Shown: positions 16,943-26,524, numbered from the stretch's first letter. The stretch is 64,000 nt of DNA from Rudanella paleaurantiibacter (GCF_009184635.1 NZ_WELI01000003.1:124001-188000); one strand, 5' to 3'. A program made the numbers and translations. The notes: generated by a model from the letters alone, not told the origin.

Positions 16943-19906
16943 TTAATGAGCTACAAGCCAGTTTTCACCCACGCCAATACCGGTATCCATCTTGACGGCC
17001 ATCGGTATGGCGTTTTTCATGATATGGTCCACCCGTTCGCGTAGTATATCCAACTCATCGCGGTGGGCGTCGAACACCAATTCATCGTGTACGGTTAGAA
17101 TCATTTTCGACTGCATTCGCTCCCGGCGCATCATATCGTGAATCTGAATCATGGCAATCTTGAGCATATCGGCCGCACTCCCCTGAATGGGGGCGTTGAT
17201 GGCGTTACGCTCGGCAAACATCCGATCGGTTACGTTGCGGGAGTTGATGTCGCGCAGGTACCGCCGACGACCCAGAATCGTTTCGGCATACCCAAAACCA
17301 CGGGCCTTTTCAACGCTCTGTTCCATGTACGCTTTCACAGCCGGAAACTCCGCGAAATACTCCTCGATAATCTGAGCCGCTTCTTTGCGCGGAATTTTCA
17401 GCCGTTGCGCCAGCCCGAACGACGAAATCCCGTAGATGATCCCGAAGTTGATGGTCTTGGCCTTCCGGCGCATCTCGCTCGTTACCTCACCCAGGCCCAC
17501 ATGAAACACCTTGCTGGCCGTTTGGGTATGAATGTCGATGTTGTTGTTGAAGGCGTTGGTCATGGTTTCGTCGCCACTGAAAGCGGCCATAATCCGCAAT
17601 TCGATCTGCGAATAGTCGGCCGACATAATCAGGAACTCCTCCGACCTGGGCACAAACGCCTTCCGAATTTCCTGCCCGCGCGGGGTCCGGATAGGGATAT
17701 TTTGCAGGTTCGGGTTGGTTGAGCTGAGCCGCCCCGTAGCCGCCACCGCCTGATTGAACGAGGTATGAATACGACCCGTGCGCGGGCTAATAAGCAACGG
17801 AAGGGCGTCGACGTATGTATTTTTGAGCTTGATCAGCTCCCGGTAGTCGAGAATCTTGCGGGCAATTTCGTGCTCAGCTTCCAGTTTCGACAGAATTTCC
17901 TCGCCTGTAGCGTACTGCCCTGTCCGGGTTTTCTTGGCGTTTTTATCCAGCTTGAGCTTATCAAACAAAACCTCGCCCAACTGCTTTGGCGACCCGATGT
18001 TGAACGACTCCCCGGCCAGTTCGTAAATCTCCTGCTGCACCTGCTTCACATCGGTATCGAGCGTGGCCGACAGCTCAGCCAAAGCGTTGGTATCAATCCG
18101 AATACCTTCCAGCTCTAGATCGGCCAGCACCTGCACGAGCGGCATTTCGACCTGATCGAACAGCTTGAAGAGGTTATCTTTTTCGAGCAACGGCTCAAAC
18201 GTTTGCTTCAATTGCAGGGTAATGTCGGCATCTTCGCCGGCATACTCCACAATTTTCTCCACGTCGACCTCACGCATGGTCAACTGCCCTTTGCCTTTTT
18301 TACCAATCAGGGCTTCGATCTCAACCGGGTGGTAGTCCAGGTACGTCATGGCCATAATGTCCATGTTGTGCCGCTGCTCGGGCTCAATCAGGTAATGGGC
18401 AATCATGGTATCGAACAGCTTTCCCTGCACCTCTACGCCGTACTTTTTGAGCATCAGCAGGTCGTACTTCAGGTTTTGCCCGATCTTGGTAATCGCCGGG
18501 TCCTGTAACACGGGCTTAAACACATCGACAACTGCCTGAGCCTCGGCCCGGTCGGCCGGAACGGGCACGTAAAAAGCCTCGCCTGTCCGGTACGCAAACG
18601 CTAAACCAACCAAATCAGCCTCGACGGGGTCGATGGCGGTGGTTTCAGAATCAAAGCAAATAGCCGTTTGACTACTCAGGAAATACGCCAGACTGGCGCG
18701 AAGTTCGGGTGTATCAACAAGCCGGTAGTCATGCCGGACCGACTGAATGGTTTTGCGCGGTTTGCTGGCGCCCGTCTCGATTTCGGCATCGGGGTAAACG
18801 TCCAGAAACGCGGGGGCATCGGCGTCGGTCGGGGTTGCTTCGGTTGCAGCTGCTTTTTTGCGGGTTTTGGGAGTTGGCGTATCAGCAACGGCCGCGTCGC
18901 CCGGCTCAAAGCCAAACGGCAGGTCGGCCGTACCCGATGGGGCCGGGGCAGGTGCGGCAAAGAGGTCCATCTGCCCGTTTCCGGCCGCTTTAAACGCTGG
19001 AGGTAATGGTTGGTCGGCAGGCGAATCGAGACCCAGTCGGCCTTTCATCTGCCGGAACTCCAGCTCGTCCATCAGGGCCGTCAGCCGGGGTTTGTCGTAC
19101 TCGGTCAGGCGCAGGGCCTCCGCATCGAAGGGCACGGGGACATCGAGGTGAATGGTCGCCAGTTGTTTCGACAACAATCCCTGATCGGCGTATTGAACCA
19201 CGTTTTCTTTCAGCTTCCCCTTCAGCTGATCGGCATTAGCAATGAGGTTTTCGACCGAGCCAAATTCAGTAATCAGTTTTTGCGCTGTTTTCTCGCCAAT
19301 ACCCGGAATTCCGGGAATGTTGTCGACCGCATCGCCAATGAGGCCAAGCATATCGGTCACCTGCTCGATGCGTTCGATTCCCCAGCGTTCGCACACCTCT
19401 TTTACCCCCTGTTTTTCGGCCGCTTTACCCATAAAAGCAGGTTTGTAAATATGGATGCACTCATCCACCAGTTGCCCGTAGTCTTTATCGGGGGTCATCA
19501 TGTACACCTCAAACTCACCCGTAGCGCAGGCCCGTTTGGCAATAGTCCCGATAATGTCGTCGGCCTCGAAGCCCTCCATAATCAGGATGGGGATATTCAT
19601 GGCTTCGACAATCTGTTTGATGTACGGCGTAGCCACGCTGATATCTTCGGGCTGCGACTGCCGGGTGGCTTTGTACATCGGAAACTGTTCGTGCCGAAAC
19701 GTTTTTTTGGAGTGATCAAACGCGACCCCGATATGCGTCGGTTTCTCTTTTTGCAGCACCTCCAGCATGGCGTTCATAAAACCAAATATGGCGCTGGTAT
19801 TCAAGCCCCTTGAGGTGATACGGGGGTTTTTATTAAACGCAAAATGGGCGCGGTAGATCAACGCCAGGGCGTCGAGCAGAAACAGTTTGTTTTGTGGTTT
19901 TGCCAT
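16943..19906 (-). CDS. polA: DNA polymerase I
   Basis: The 987-residue enzyme fills gaps and removes RNA primers. The 5'-3' exonuclease domain (about 1-300) begins MAKPQNKLFLLDALALIYRA and has GFEADDIIGTIA and the helix-hairpin-helix GIPGIGEKTAQKLI. A variable Pro/Ala-rich linker follows (about 310-390). The 3'-5' proofreading domain keeps its catalytic residues in CFDSETTA, GQNLKYDLLML and YAGEDADITLQL. The polymerase domain has motif A SADYSQIELRIMA, motif B RRKAKTINFGIIYG and motif C LTVHDELVFDA. All three activities appear intact. Confidence 0.98.
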   Translation of the reverse strand: MAKPQNKLFLLDALALIYRAHFAFNKNPRITSRGLNTSAIFGFMNAMLEVLQKEKPTHIGVAFDHSKKTFRHEQFPMYKATRQSQPEDISVATPYIKQIVEAMNIPILIMEGFEADDIIGTIAKRACATGEFEVYMMTPDKDYGQLVDECIHIYKPAFMGKAAEKQGVKEVCERWGIERIEQVTDMLGLIGDAVDNIPGIPGIGEKTAQKLITEFGSVENLIANADQLKGKLKENVVQYADQGLLSKQLATIHLDVPVPFDAEALRLTEYDKPRLTALMDELEFRQMKGRLGLDSPADQPLPPAFKAAGNGQMDLFAAPAPAPSGTADLPFGFEPGDAAVADTPTPKTRKKAAATEATPTDADAPAFLDVYPDAEIETGASKPRKTIQSVRHDYRLVDTPELRASLAYFLSSQTAICFDSETTAIDPVEADLVGLAFAYRTGEAFYVPVPADRAEAQAVVDVFKPVLQDPAITKIGQNLKYDLLMLKKYGVEVQGKLFDTMIAHYLIEPEQRHNMDIMAMTYLDYHPVEIEALIGKKGKGQLTMREVDVEKIVEYAGEDADITLQLKQTFEPLLEKDNLFKLFDQVEMPLVQVLADLELEGIRIDTNALAELSATLDTDVKQVQQEIYELAGESFNIGSPKQLGEVLFDKLKLDKNAKKTRTGQYATGEEILSKLEAEHEIARKILDYRELIKLKNTYVDALPLLISPRTGRIHTSFNQAVAATGRLSSTNPNLQNIPIRTPRGQEIRKAFVPRSEEFLIMSADYSQIELRIMAAFSGDETMTNAFNNNIDIHTQTASKVFHVGLGEVTSEMRRKAKTINFGIIYGISSFGLAQRLKIPRKEAAQIIEEYFAEFPAVKAYMEQSVEKARGFGYAETILGRRRYLRDINSRNVTDRMFAERNAINAPIQGSAADMLKIAMIQIHDMMRRERMQSKMILTVHDELVFDAHRDELDILRERVDHIMKNAIPMAVKMDTGIGVGENWLVAH

Positions 19907-19917
19907 GCAGGAAAGCC

Positions 19918-19940
19918 TATCTTTATGTCGTGTAAAGATA
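19918..19940. promoter_or_regulatory. Divergent promoter palindrome at polA
   Basis: TATCTTTA at 19918-19925 and its exact complement TAAAGATA at 19933-19940 place a near-consensus -7 element (TAnnTTTR) on each strand, 7 bp apart. The minus-strand copy lies 26 bp upstream of the polA ATG. The plus-strand copy would start RNA near 19930, before the small membrane protein gene. No TTG elements were confirmed. Confidence 0.4.
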
Positions 19941-19987
19941 ACACATCTGCCGAAGTAAAGCTCCCAAATACCCGCTACCGATTACGT

Positions 19988-20293
19988 ATGAAGGACCGTC
20001 TTGCAGCCATCTCCGCGTGGCATGAGCGCTATGTACAGCACGCGCTTTCGATCAACTCCACCCTATTCTGGGTGTTGTTTCCGTTGTTGGCTGTTATCTC
20101 CTGCTCGTTTTATTATTTCTACGTCCACCACTGGTCCGACATGGTTGCTCTTCCGCAGCGTCATTTAGTCGGGCGGGGCGTCACGTACGGTTGTCTATTT
20201 CTCCCGTTTATCCCTTTTCGGAGACTACACTATTATGTGGTTATAATCGTGATGGACCTTTTGTATAATCATTTGCGACTAAAACTGTTTTGA
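19988..20293 (+). CDS. Small membrane protein, unknown
   Basis: The 101-residue product begins MKDRLAAISAWHERYVQHAL and has two probable membrane helices: about 25-46 (STLFWVLFPLLAVISCSFYYFY) and 65-95 (GCLFLPFIPFRRLHYYVVIIV). I do not recognise a family. An in-frame ATG at 19925 would add 21 polar residues but overlaps the putative -7 element, so 19988 is preferred. It is divergent from polA and followed by a CTTCGACAGG-type palindrome. Confidence 0.55.
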   Translation: MKDRLAAISAWHERYVQHALSINSTLFWVLFPLLAVISCSFYYFYVHHWSDMVALPQRHLVGRGVTYGCLFLPFIPFRRLHYYVVIIVMDLLYNHLRLKLF

Positions 20294-20388
20294 AGCAGCT
20301 TATCTAAAAACCTACAATTCAGGCAATTACCTCAAAGAGAATAAATCATTTTGCCTTACAGGTGGTTGCTGACCGTTCCTCCGATGCG

Positions 20389-20466
20389 GCAAGGGCCTTC
20401 GACAGGCTCAGTCTGACCAGAAGCTTGAGAGCCCCCAGTCAGCCTGAGCCTGTCGAAGGCCCTTGC
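20389..20466. repeat. CTTCGACAGG palindrome, copy 1
   Basis: The arms at 20389-20417 and 20438-20466 are 29 nt each and complementary at 28 positions, around a 20-nt loop. They share the core GGCCTTCGACAGGCTCAG with two other copies in this window. It lies between the convergent ends of the small membrane protein and fasciclin genes. Confidence 0.92.
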
Positions 20467-20511
20467 GTCAGCCAATATGCATAATTCAGGTTAACTTACC
20501 CGTTAGGCAAA

Positions 20512-21537
20512 TCAGTTATTCACCGCCGTGGGCAGCAAAACCCGGTCGATAAGGTGTACGACTCCGTTGGTGGCTGTCAGGTCGGTTTGTAGCAATGTAG
20601 CGCCTGTTACCGGGTTTCCTCTCCCGGTCAGGGTAGCCCCCTGCTCACTTACCGCGATACTCAGGGGCGTACCCTGTACGGTAGCTACATCGCCCGACAG
20701 CAGCATGGGGCTGAATGTCCGCCGGTTTACAACATGATACCGTAACACCTCGGCCAACCGTGCAGGTTCAGCGCTGCGTACGGCATCGGCATCAGCGTAG
20801 CCCGCAGCCCGAAAAGCCGCGTTGGTCGGTGCAAACACCGTAATCCCCCCCTCGGCCGACGACTGCAAGGCCGTCAGTACGGTAGCCCCAGCCCGGTCGA
20901 TTGCTTGCCGAAACAGGGACAGCTCGGGGTTGGCCCGAATCAGTTCCAGCGTCGATAGCGATGGCACCGGCATCAGCCGATCAATCACAAACATGACCGA
21001 GTTCATTGCTCCAATATCGGCCTGTACAATGCGGGCAGCATTGGCAAACAGCCGACCGTCAGAAGCTTTAAACAAGGTCATCGAAGCCGTAACCAGAGCC
21101 GTAGGTACCGGCGTTGGCGTGTTGACTGGCAAGGTCGAGACCGCCAGCCGACTGTTGAGCACATGGTATTGTAAAATCCGCTGCACCTGCGCGGGCGACA
21201 GCGAATCGAGCGTCGATTTGGCGTATCCTGCCGCCCGGAAAGCCTCGTCGGTGGGGGCAAACAAGGTGCGAGACCCCGTTCGGAAACTCTCAGCCAGGCC
21301 TGCCCGGGTCAAGGCGGCATTGAGCAGACTCAGGTGGGGTGTCCGGCTTACAATATCGGTCAGCGAGCCCGTAGCCGTTACCGTCGAGGGCATCGTAACG
21401 GTCGTACTGGGCAGTGTAGGCTCGGGATCAGGCCCAACGTCAGTGCCTCGGCTACAACTGGTTAGCCAGATGGCTCCAGCCAGGGCACAGGTCAGCAACG
21501 ACCACGATTGGGCAGATTGGATACGTGTTGTGTTCAT
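20512..21537 (-). CDS. Fasciclin (FAS1) domain lipoprotein
   Basis: The 341-residue lipoprotein has a signal peptide with lipobox ending WLTSC, then two FAS1 domains (about 60-190 and 200-340). Each shows the FAS1 hallmarks: an FAPTDEAFRAAGY or FAPTNAAFRAAGY segment, a YHV box (LQYHVLNSRL, LRYHVVNRR) and a terminal ATNGVVHLIDRVLLP-type strand. FAS1 domains mediate cell-surface adhesion. The ATG at 21537 is chosen because it begins the lipoprotein signal; the upstream in-frame extension is not signal-like. A paralogue lies immediately upstream on the same strand. Confidence 0.93.
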   Translation of the reverse strand: MNTTRIQSAQSWSLLTCALAGAIWLTSCSRGTDVGPDPEPTLPSTTVTMPSTVTATGSLTDIVSRTPHLSLLNAALTRAGLAESFRTGSRTLFAPTDEAFRAAGYAKSTLDSLSPAQVQRILQYHVLNSRLAVSTLPVNTPTPVPTALVTASMTLFKASDGRLFANAARIVQADIGAMNSVMFVIDRLMPVPSLSTLELIRANPELSLFRQAIDRAGATVLTALQSSAEGGITVFAPTNAAFRAAGYADADAVRSAEPARLAEVLRYHVVNRRTFSPMLLSGDVATVQGTPLSIAVSEQGATLTGRGNPVTGATLLQTDLTATNGVVHLIDRVLLPTAVNN

Positions 21538-21631
21538 AACGTCAGATAGCTCAACACATATTATGCCAAAACGGGGCGCCAAACCGTTTTTAGCGGCCGA
21601 CACCCCGTTATGAAAGTGGGTGAGGAGCTGA

Positions 21632-22591
21632 TTACGGCAGCAATACCCGGTCGATCAGGTGTACCACACCATTCGTAGCGACAATGTCGGTACGGGTTAC
21701 GTTAGACGCTGACGTTCCGTTGCCCCGGCCGGTGATAGTTACGGAGTTACCATTGATAGCTACCGTCGAAGCCGACCCACCAGCCATAGGTACGGTACCA
21801 GCTGCGAGGTTCGTAGAGAATACCCGCGCCGGTACAACGTGGTTCAGCAGAATACCCTGAAGGGTTGCCGGGTTAGCCGCATTGATAGCCGCTTCGGTGC
21901 CCAAACCAGCCGCCGTGAAAGCCGTGTTGTTTGGTAAAAACAACGTAAACGGACCTGCTGCGGTGCTCAGAGCACCCACTACCGCGGCACCGGCCCGCTG
22001 AACGGCCGCAATCACGAGTGAGTATTGGTTGTTATTGGCCGTGTTGAGCGCTACAACAGCTTCAAGCAGGTTACCCGCTGGTGGAAGTAATACCTTGTCG
22101 ATGGCATGGATAACGCCATTAGAAGCGGCAATATCTGCCGAAGTTACCCGCGCGCCATTAACCGAAACACCACCTGAGTTACGCGTAACGTACACTGTGC
22201 CGTTGGTCGAAAGCAGACTGGCCTGCGGAGCATTGTCGCCAACGTTGATCGCGCTCGACGCGACACGCGTGGGCAACACGTGGTATTGCAAAATGGCCGC
22301 CAGGGTAGCTACCGGAGCCGCATTGATGGCAGCCGCGTCGGCAAAGCCAGCCGCCCGGAAAGCCTCGTCGGTGGGGGCAAATACGGTAATGTTGTTTGTG
22401 GTACGGAGTGCATCGCCCAGCCCGGCGCGCAACACAGCGGCCTCAAGCAGACTGAACCGGCTGTCGGCAACAACTAAATCGGTTACGGTTTGGGGCGTGG
22501 TGCCTTCGTCTTCCTTACAGCTCGTGGCGATACCCAAAAGGAGTACGGTCATCAGAAATCCCATCCGACGAAAAAGCGATGTTCTAATCAT
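21632..22591 (-). CDS. Fasciclin (FAS1) domain lipoprotein
   Basis: The 319-residue product has a lipoprotein signal with lipobox IATSC and two FAS1 domains (about 38-175 and 178-319), marked by FAPTDEAFRAAGF, LQYHVLPTRV, FLPNNTAFTAAGL, LLNHVVPARVF and the end ATNGVVHLIDRVLLP. It is closely related to the gene downstream at 20512-21537, from which it is separated by 94 bp, suggesting tandem duplication and shared expression. Expected location: outer membrane or cell surface. Confidence 0.94.
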   Translation of the reverse strand: MIRTSLFRRMGFLMTVLLLGIATSCKEDEGTTPQTVTDLVVADSRFSLLEAAVLRAGLGDALRTTNNITVFAPTDEAFRAAGFADAAAINAAPVATLAAILQYHVLPTRVASSAINVGDNAPQASLLSTNGTVYVTRNSGGVSVNGARVTSADIAASNGVIHAIDKVLLPPAGNLLEAVVALNTANNNQYSLVIAAVQRAGAAVVGALSTAAGPFTLFLPNNTAFTAAGLGTEAAINAANPATLQGILLNHVVPARVFSTNLAAGTVPMAGGSASTVAINGNSVTITGRGNGTSASNVTRTDIVATNGVVHLIDRVLLP

Positions 22592-22790
22592 TGGAAAGAT
22601 AGTTTGAATTGGTTTGGTTGTATGTAGATAGCATAACCGCTACCAAATGCGATTACGGTTAATAAACGGACATTGATTAAAAACTGTTTAACACTTACCT
22701 ATCAAATATTAAACAAAACACTCTTTTTCTGTTAGTTGGTCAATTTTTGTCCAGCTCAATTAACTTCGTACCCGACTCTGCGCCCGCTTT

Positions 22791-23732
22791 ATGAACCCTA
22801 TCGACGATTTTCTGCACCACATCCGTTTCGAGAAACGCCTGAGCCACCATACCCTGACGGCCTACAGCAAAGACCTTCAGCAGTTTAGCCAATTTCTGAC
22901 CGATCAGTTTGGGCTCGAAACGCCCCTCACGGCCGACTTTCGGCAGGTGCGGGCCTGGATTGTGTCGTTGGTAGAGGCCGAAATGGACCGTACATCGGTG
23001 AATCGGAAAATTGCCACCCTGCGGAGTTTCTTTGGGTATCAGCTGCGCCGAAAAACCATTCAGGCCGACCCGATGCTCAAGATTCAGGCCCTCAAAACGA
23101 GCAAGAAACTGCCTCATTTTGTGGAAGAAAAGCCAATGGAAACCTTACTCGACGAAATCGAGTTTCCGCTCGACTTTGCGAGTCAACGCGACAAGCTGGT
23201 GCTTGAACTGCTCTATGGAACGGGTATCCGCCTGAGCGAGCTGATTGGCCTGAAAGTAGCCGATATTAACCGGTACGAACGCACCATTACGGTACTGGGC
23301 AAGCGAAACAAGCACCGGGTAGTGCCCATGCCACCCTCCCTCGCCGAACTGGTGGAAACGTACATTCGTCTGAAAACCGAAACCTTTGGTAACGAGGCCG
23401 ATTCGGTGTATCTGATTGTGAGCGACAAGGGTATTCAGGCGTACCCCGTTCTGATTCAGCGTATTGTACAACGTAACCTGACACTCGTAACCACGCTGGA
23501 GAAAAAGAGCCCGCACGTATTGCGCCATACCTTCGCTACGCACCTGCTCAACCGGGGTGCCGACCTCAACGCGATCAAAGATTTACTTGGCCACAGCAGC
23601 CTTGCCGCCACGCAGGTGTACACCCACACCAGCCTCGAACAACTCCGCAAAACCTACGAACAGGCACATCCGAAGAGTGGGCGAAGGGAGGAGGAAGGGA
23701 GGAAGGGAGAAAAGGAGGAAAGAAACGAGTGA
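22791..23732 (+). CDS. xerC: Tyrosine recombinase, XerC/XerD type
   Basis: The 313-residue product has an N-terminal SAM-like core-binding domain (about 3-88, FLHHIRFEKRLSHHTLTAYS) and a catalytic domain with Arg in GTGIRLSELIGL, Lys in LGKRNKHRVVP, HVLRHTFATHLLNRG (HxxR), LGHSSLAATQ and the nucleophile in QVYTH. This is the pattern of chromosome-dimer recombinases; no integron or phage genes surround it. The last 19 or so residues (RREEEGRKGEKEE...) are low complexity and are encoded by one arm of an inverted purine/pyrimidine repeat, so the native C-terminus has probably been extended. Confidence 0.9.
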   Translation: MNPIDDFLHHIRFEKRLSHHTLTAYSKDLQQFSQFLTDQFGLETPLTADFRQVRAWIVSLVEAEMDRTSVNRKIATLRSFFGYQLRRKTIQADPMLKIQALKTSKKLPHFVEEKPMETLLDEIEFPLDFASQRDKLVLELLYGTGIRLSELIGLKVADINRYERTITVLGKRNKHRVVPMPPSLAELVETYIRLKTETFGNEADSVYLIVSDKGIQAYPVLIQRIVQRNLTLVTTLEKKSPHVLRHTFATHLLNRGADLNAIKDLLGHSSLAATQVYTHTSLEQLRKTYEQAHPKSGRREEEGRKGEKEERNE

Positions 23733-23772
23733 GGTCTTCCCTTTCTCCTTTCCTCCCTCCTCCTTTCTCCCC
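23686..23772. repeat. Heptad-like inverted repeat B (GGGAGGA words)
   Basis: A purine arm (23686-23722) of irregular GGGAGGA/GGAAGGG words faces a pyrimidine arm (23736-23772). They pair imperfectly, with one or two indels. The left arm lies inside the end of the recombinase gene, and the right arm stops 5 bp before the end of the convergent esterase gene. Confidence 0.75.
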
Positions 23773-23777
23773 TATTT

Positions 23778-25493
23778 TTAATACCTCCAACTCGTGAGAT
23801 CCGCGCCCTTGGGGGCCGATTCTTCAATTCGCTTCAGAATTTTGGGCACGTACATAGAGTTGTACCGCAACCGGCTGATGTAGTTGGGCTGCGTAGGGTC
23901 ACCGTTCCAGCAGTGTTCGGCCCGGTCGCCATAGGCCACCTCGCCCCCGTAGTGCGGGTTGCGGGTTTGCTTCAGAAAATCCTCCATCAAATACACCGCA
24001 TTGTTGAGGTAGAAGTTGTCCATATCGCCACAGTAAATCCGGATTTTACCCGCCAGTTTAGGGCCCAGCGTTTTCCAGTCGCGCTTCAGGATATGGAGTA
24101 AATCGTAGTTTTCGCGCCAGTAAGCCGCCACCTGCTTGTCGATTACACCCGTGCGCTTGTCCCAGATCGGTTTGGGGTAGCCGTCGGGGCCTTGTGGCGA
24201 AAACACCGCCTGCCAGATGTCCCACTGATCGCCGGAACGGGAGTTGGTTCCCAGCGCCAGTTCGCGGTGATTCATGTCCTCAACCGTACATTTCACATGC
24301 CCCAGATAGTCGCGTTTGCCGGGCCGGGGCGTGCGCTTGTGCGGGCTGTCGAGGTAATAGGCGTTCTGATCTTTGTAAATATCGACCACGGTGTACGCCT
24401 GAAACGTGATGGGGTCGGGGCAGGCCGCAAAACAGCCGTTGAACTCATCGGGGTACATTACCTGTACCGCCAAAGCCTCCCAGCCGCCCGTGCTGCCCCC
24501 GTAGGTGAAGCGAGCCCAGCCTTGACCAATCCCCCGAAACTGCCGTTCGATTTCGGGAATCAGCTCGTACATAATGGCATCGCCCCAGGGCCCCATACTG
24601 GCCGAGTTAACCGCATAGGAATCATCGTAATACGGGGTTGGGTGCTGAATTTCTACGATCAGCATTCGGGGAAAATCCTTGCTTGTCCACTGTTTGTAAA
24701 AATCGTGGGCTTCCTGCGTTACCCGCTTTTTATAGCCGTAAATACCAAACCGAGGCACGTAATCGCTCGTGTCCATGTCGGCCGGTGGTGGCGTCTCACT
24801 GAACCCGTCGAAATCGGCCGGAAAATGGCCGTGAAATACGCAGAGTGGAAACCGGGCGTTGGGGTGCTCATCGAATCCGTACGGCAGCAGCACATGCGCC
24901 CCCAGGTACATAGGCCGACCCCAAAACTCGGTGAGTCGCTTGCTCAACACCTTGATGTGCTTGATGTATTTGGTGTCTTTGGGCTCCTCGATGGGCGGAA
25001 TTACCTGATCCATCACCACCGGAATCACCTGTTTGGTGCGCGGGTTGTACCGAATCTTGACGGGTTTGCTGTACAGATTACCCGGCGCCAGATTCCAGTG
25101 CTGCCCCTCGCCCCGATCCATGGGCAACTTTACGGTATGGCCTGTTTTGAGCCGAAACGTTTCGTACCGGTGCAGCACGGCCTGCACATAATACTCGCCC
25201 GCCGGTACATCGGCCAGGCTTTTGCGCGGGTACCCAAACGCCGAACTATTGACCGTAGCGGCCTGCCCCGGTTTCAGCCCGTCGACATCGACGCCAAACA
25301 CCAGTTGGGTGTCGGCCTCATCGCTAATCTGAAAACGCGGTTCGGTTTTGGCGTCTTTAGCCAGCAAAAGGAGTACGCGCCCATCGAGGGCCGTGGAAGT
25401 AGCCGAAGCGGGGAACGATACCGAAAAAAGGGGTTGCGCCTGCGCCACCAGAGCCGTGAGCAAGCTAAACAGAAAACAATAGAGGTAACGCAT
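23778..25493 (-). CDS. Exported esterase-like alpha/beta hydrolase
   Basis: The 571-residue product has a signal peptide (MRYLYCFLFSLLTALVAQAQ), an N-terminal beta-rich region (about 20-190) and a D-type esterase domain like enterochelin/feruloyl esterases. The nucleophile elbow is YGGSTGGWEAL (G-x-S-x-G type) near residue 330, preceded by an HVLLPYGFDEHPNARFPL segment. A histidine candidate is in DRAEHCWNGD near residue 530. It is much longer than typical esterases because of both flanking regions. The substrate is unknown. Confidence 0.82.
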   Translation of the reverse strand: MRYLYCFLFSLLTALVAQAQPLFSVSFPASATSTALDGRVLLLLAKDAKTEPRFQISDEADTQLVFGVDVDGLKPGQAATVNSSAFGYPRKSLADVPAGEYYVQAVLHRYETFRLKTGHTVKLPMDRGEGQHWNLAPGNLYSKPVKIRYNPRTKQVIPVVMDQVIPPIEEPKDTKYIKHIKVLSKRLTEFWGRPMYLGAHVLLPYGFDEHPNARFPLCVFHGHFPADFDGFSETPPPADMDTSDYVPRFGIYGYKKRVTQEAHDFYKQWTSKDFPRMLIVEIQHPTPYYDDSYAVNSASMGPWGDAIMYELIPEIERQFRGIGQGWARFTYGGSTGGWEALAVQVMYPDEFNGCFAACPDPITFQAYTVVDIYKDQNAYYLDSPHKRTPRPGKRDYLGHVKCTVEDMNHRELALGTNSRSGDQWDIWQAVFSPQGPDGYPKPIWDKRTGVIDKQVAAYWRENYDLLHILKRDWKTLGPKLAGKIRIYCGDMDNFYLNNAVYLMEDFLKQTRNPHYGGEVAYGDRAEHCWNGDPTQPNYISRLRYNSMYVPKILKRIEESAPKGADLTSWRY

Positions 25494-25634
25494 AGAATGT
25501 TGGGCTTGAAATGCAGCCCAACTTACAAAAAAGTACCCGCATGCTGGTGGTGCAATAGAAATGACCGCTGGGCGTCCCCGATCTTTCCAAACAAGATGTC
25601 ATCTCTGGGAACTGACCGTACCTCAGTCAAACAG

Positions 25635-26231
25635 TTAGTCGGGGAGGTTGAGGGCTGCTTTTACGCGGGCGTAGTCGGTCCAGTCGATGGAGGCCAGGCG
25701 GCCGCCGGTCGAGACACCACCGGGGATAATGACGTAGCGCATTTGCTGCGTCGCGTTGATCGGATAACTGGCCCTTAGCTCAATGCGTCCCACAAAAAAC
25801 CGCTGATGCACCGTATAGGTCACATTACCGACTACCTCAGCGTACGGCAACGGGATTACCCGACCGTTTTCCTGCCAATATACCCGAATATCGGCCCGGT
25901 CGAGCACAGTTTGGGTGATCTGCGGAGCGTTGATGTTGGCCGTAAAGGGGGCCGCGCTCCCCGAAAAATTGACCGAGACCCAGGGCGAGTAAATCACGTT
26001 AGCCGTTCCTACCGGCCCTTGAGGGCCTGCCGGACCAGCGGGACCAGTTGGGCCAGCCGGGCCTGCTAGTCCGGTAGCTCCAGCTACGCCCGATACCCCC
26101 TGAGGCCCCGTGGGGCCAGCCGGGCCGGCCGGACCTTCGGGACCCTGAGGGCCTTCGCAGCCCACGAGCAACCCGCCCAGAAGCACAAACAGAACAAAGC
26201 CGGCGAGCGAATTAAATATAGTTGTTTTCAT
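25635..26231 (-). CDS. Collagen-like Gly-X-Y lipoprotein
   Basis: The 198-residue product has a lipoprotein signal with lipobox LLVGC, then about 17 consecutive Gly-X-Y triplets (residues about 26-76, mostly GPA, GPT and GPQ). A C-terminal non-collagenous beta domain follows, beginning with [11 protein letters not shown]. Bacterial collagen-like regions form trimeric stalks that display a globular domain. The triplets are flanked by non-repetitive sequence, so this is a real gene and not a simple repeat. The partner and ligand are unknown. Confidence 0.88.
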   Translation of the reverse strand: MKTTIFNSLAGFVLFVLLGGLLVGCEGPQGPEGPAGPAGPTGPQGVSGVAGATGLAGPAGPTGPAGPAGPQGPVGTANVIYSPWVSVNFSGSAAPFTANINAPQITQTVLDRADIRVYWQENGRVIPLPYAEVVGNVTYTVHQRFFVGRIELRASYPINATQQMRYVIIPGGVSTGGRLASIDWTDYARVKAALNLPD

Positions 26232-26284
26232 ACGATAAAGTCTTGTCTTACTGCTATTTACAAAAAAACGCGATACAAAGGACT

Positions 26285-26384
26285 CAGTACAGGAAATTAG
26301 ATGTTGGACATTAGACGTTAGACCTCCATATCTAAAGGTAGCAAGTCTAAGGTCCAGTGTCTGAAGTCCGAATGTCCAGTACTG
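26285..26384. repeat. Heptad inverted repeat C (ATTAGAC words)
   Basis: Words ATTAGAT, GTTGGAC, ATTAGAC and GTTAGAC occupy 26296-26323, and a looser complementary arm runs 26343-26384 (GTCTAAG, GTCCAGT, GTCTGAA, GTCCGAA). The outer CAGTAC/GTACTG ends pair. It accounts for part of the 357-bp gene-less stretch 26232-26588; the rest holds a terminator and otherwise featureless sequence. Confidence 0.7.
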
Positions 26385-26524
26385 AAATCAACGGATTTTG
26401 TGTTCGACAAAAGGCAAGAATCAGGAGATTGGTGTTGGTTATCAAGCCCGTAAGCACCGAATTTTTCGGCAACCTACACCCCACTGTTTACCGGGTTCGG
26501 GGCCCTTTCTGCCGGGCTGAGACC

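Noticed and set aside
22791-23732. Tyrosine recombinase as the integrase of a mobile island
   Set aside because: No tRNA attachment site, phage or conjugation genes nearby; sequence fits a housekeeping Xer protein.
24192-25778. Long plus-strand open frame of 528 codons opposite the exported esterase gene
   Set aside because: It is antisense to a gene with clear signal peptide and catalytic motifs, its product has no domain or signal, and it arises from high-GC codon bias.
26030-26160. Repetitive GGACC/CCGGG stretch that might be a CRISPR or satellite
   Set aside because: It encodes in-frame Gly-X-Y triplets of a collagen-like lipoprotein, with no spacers.
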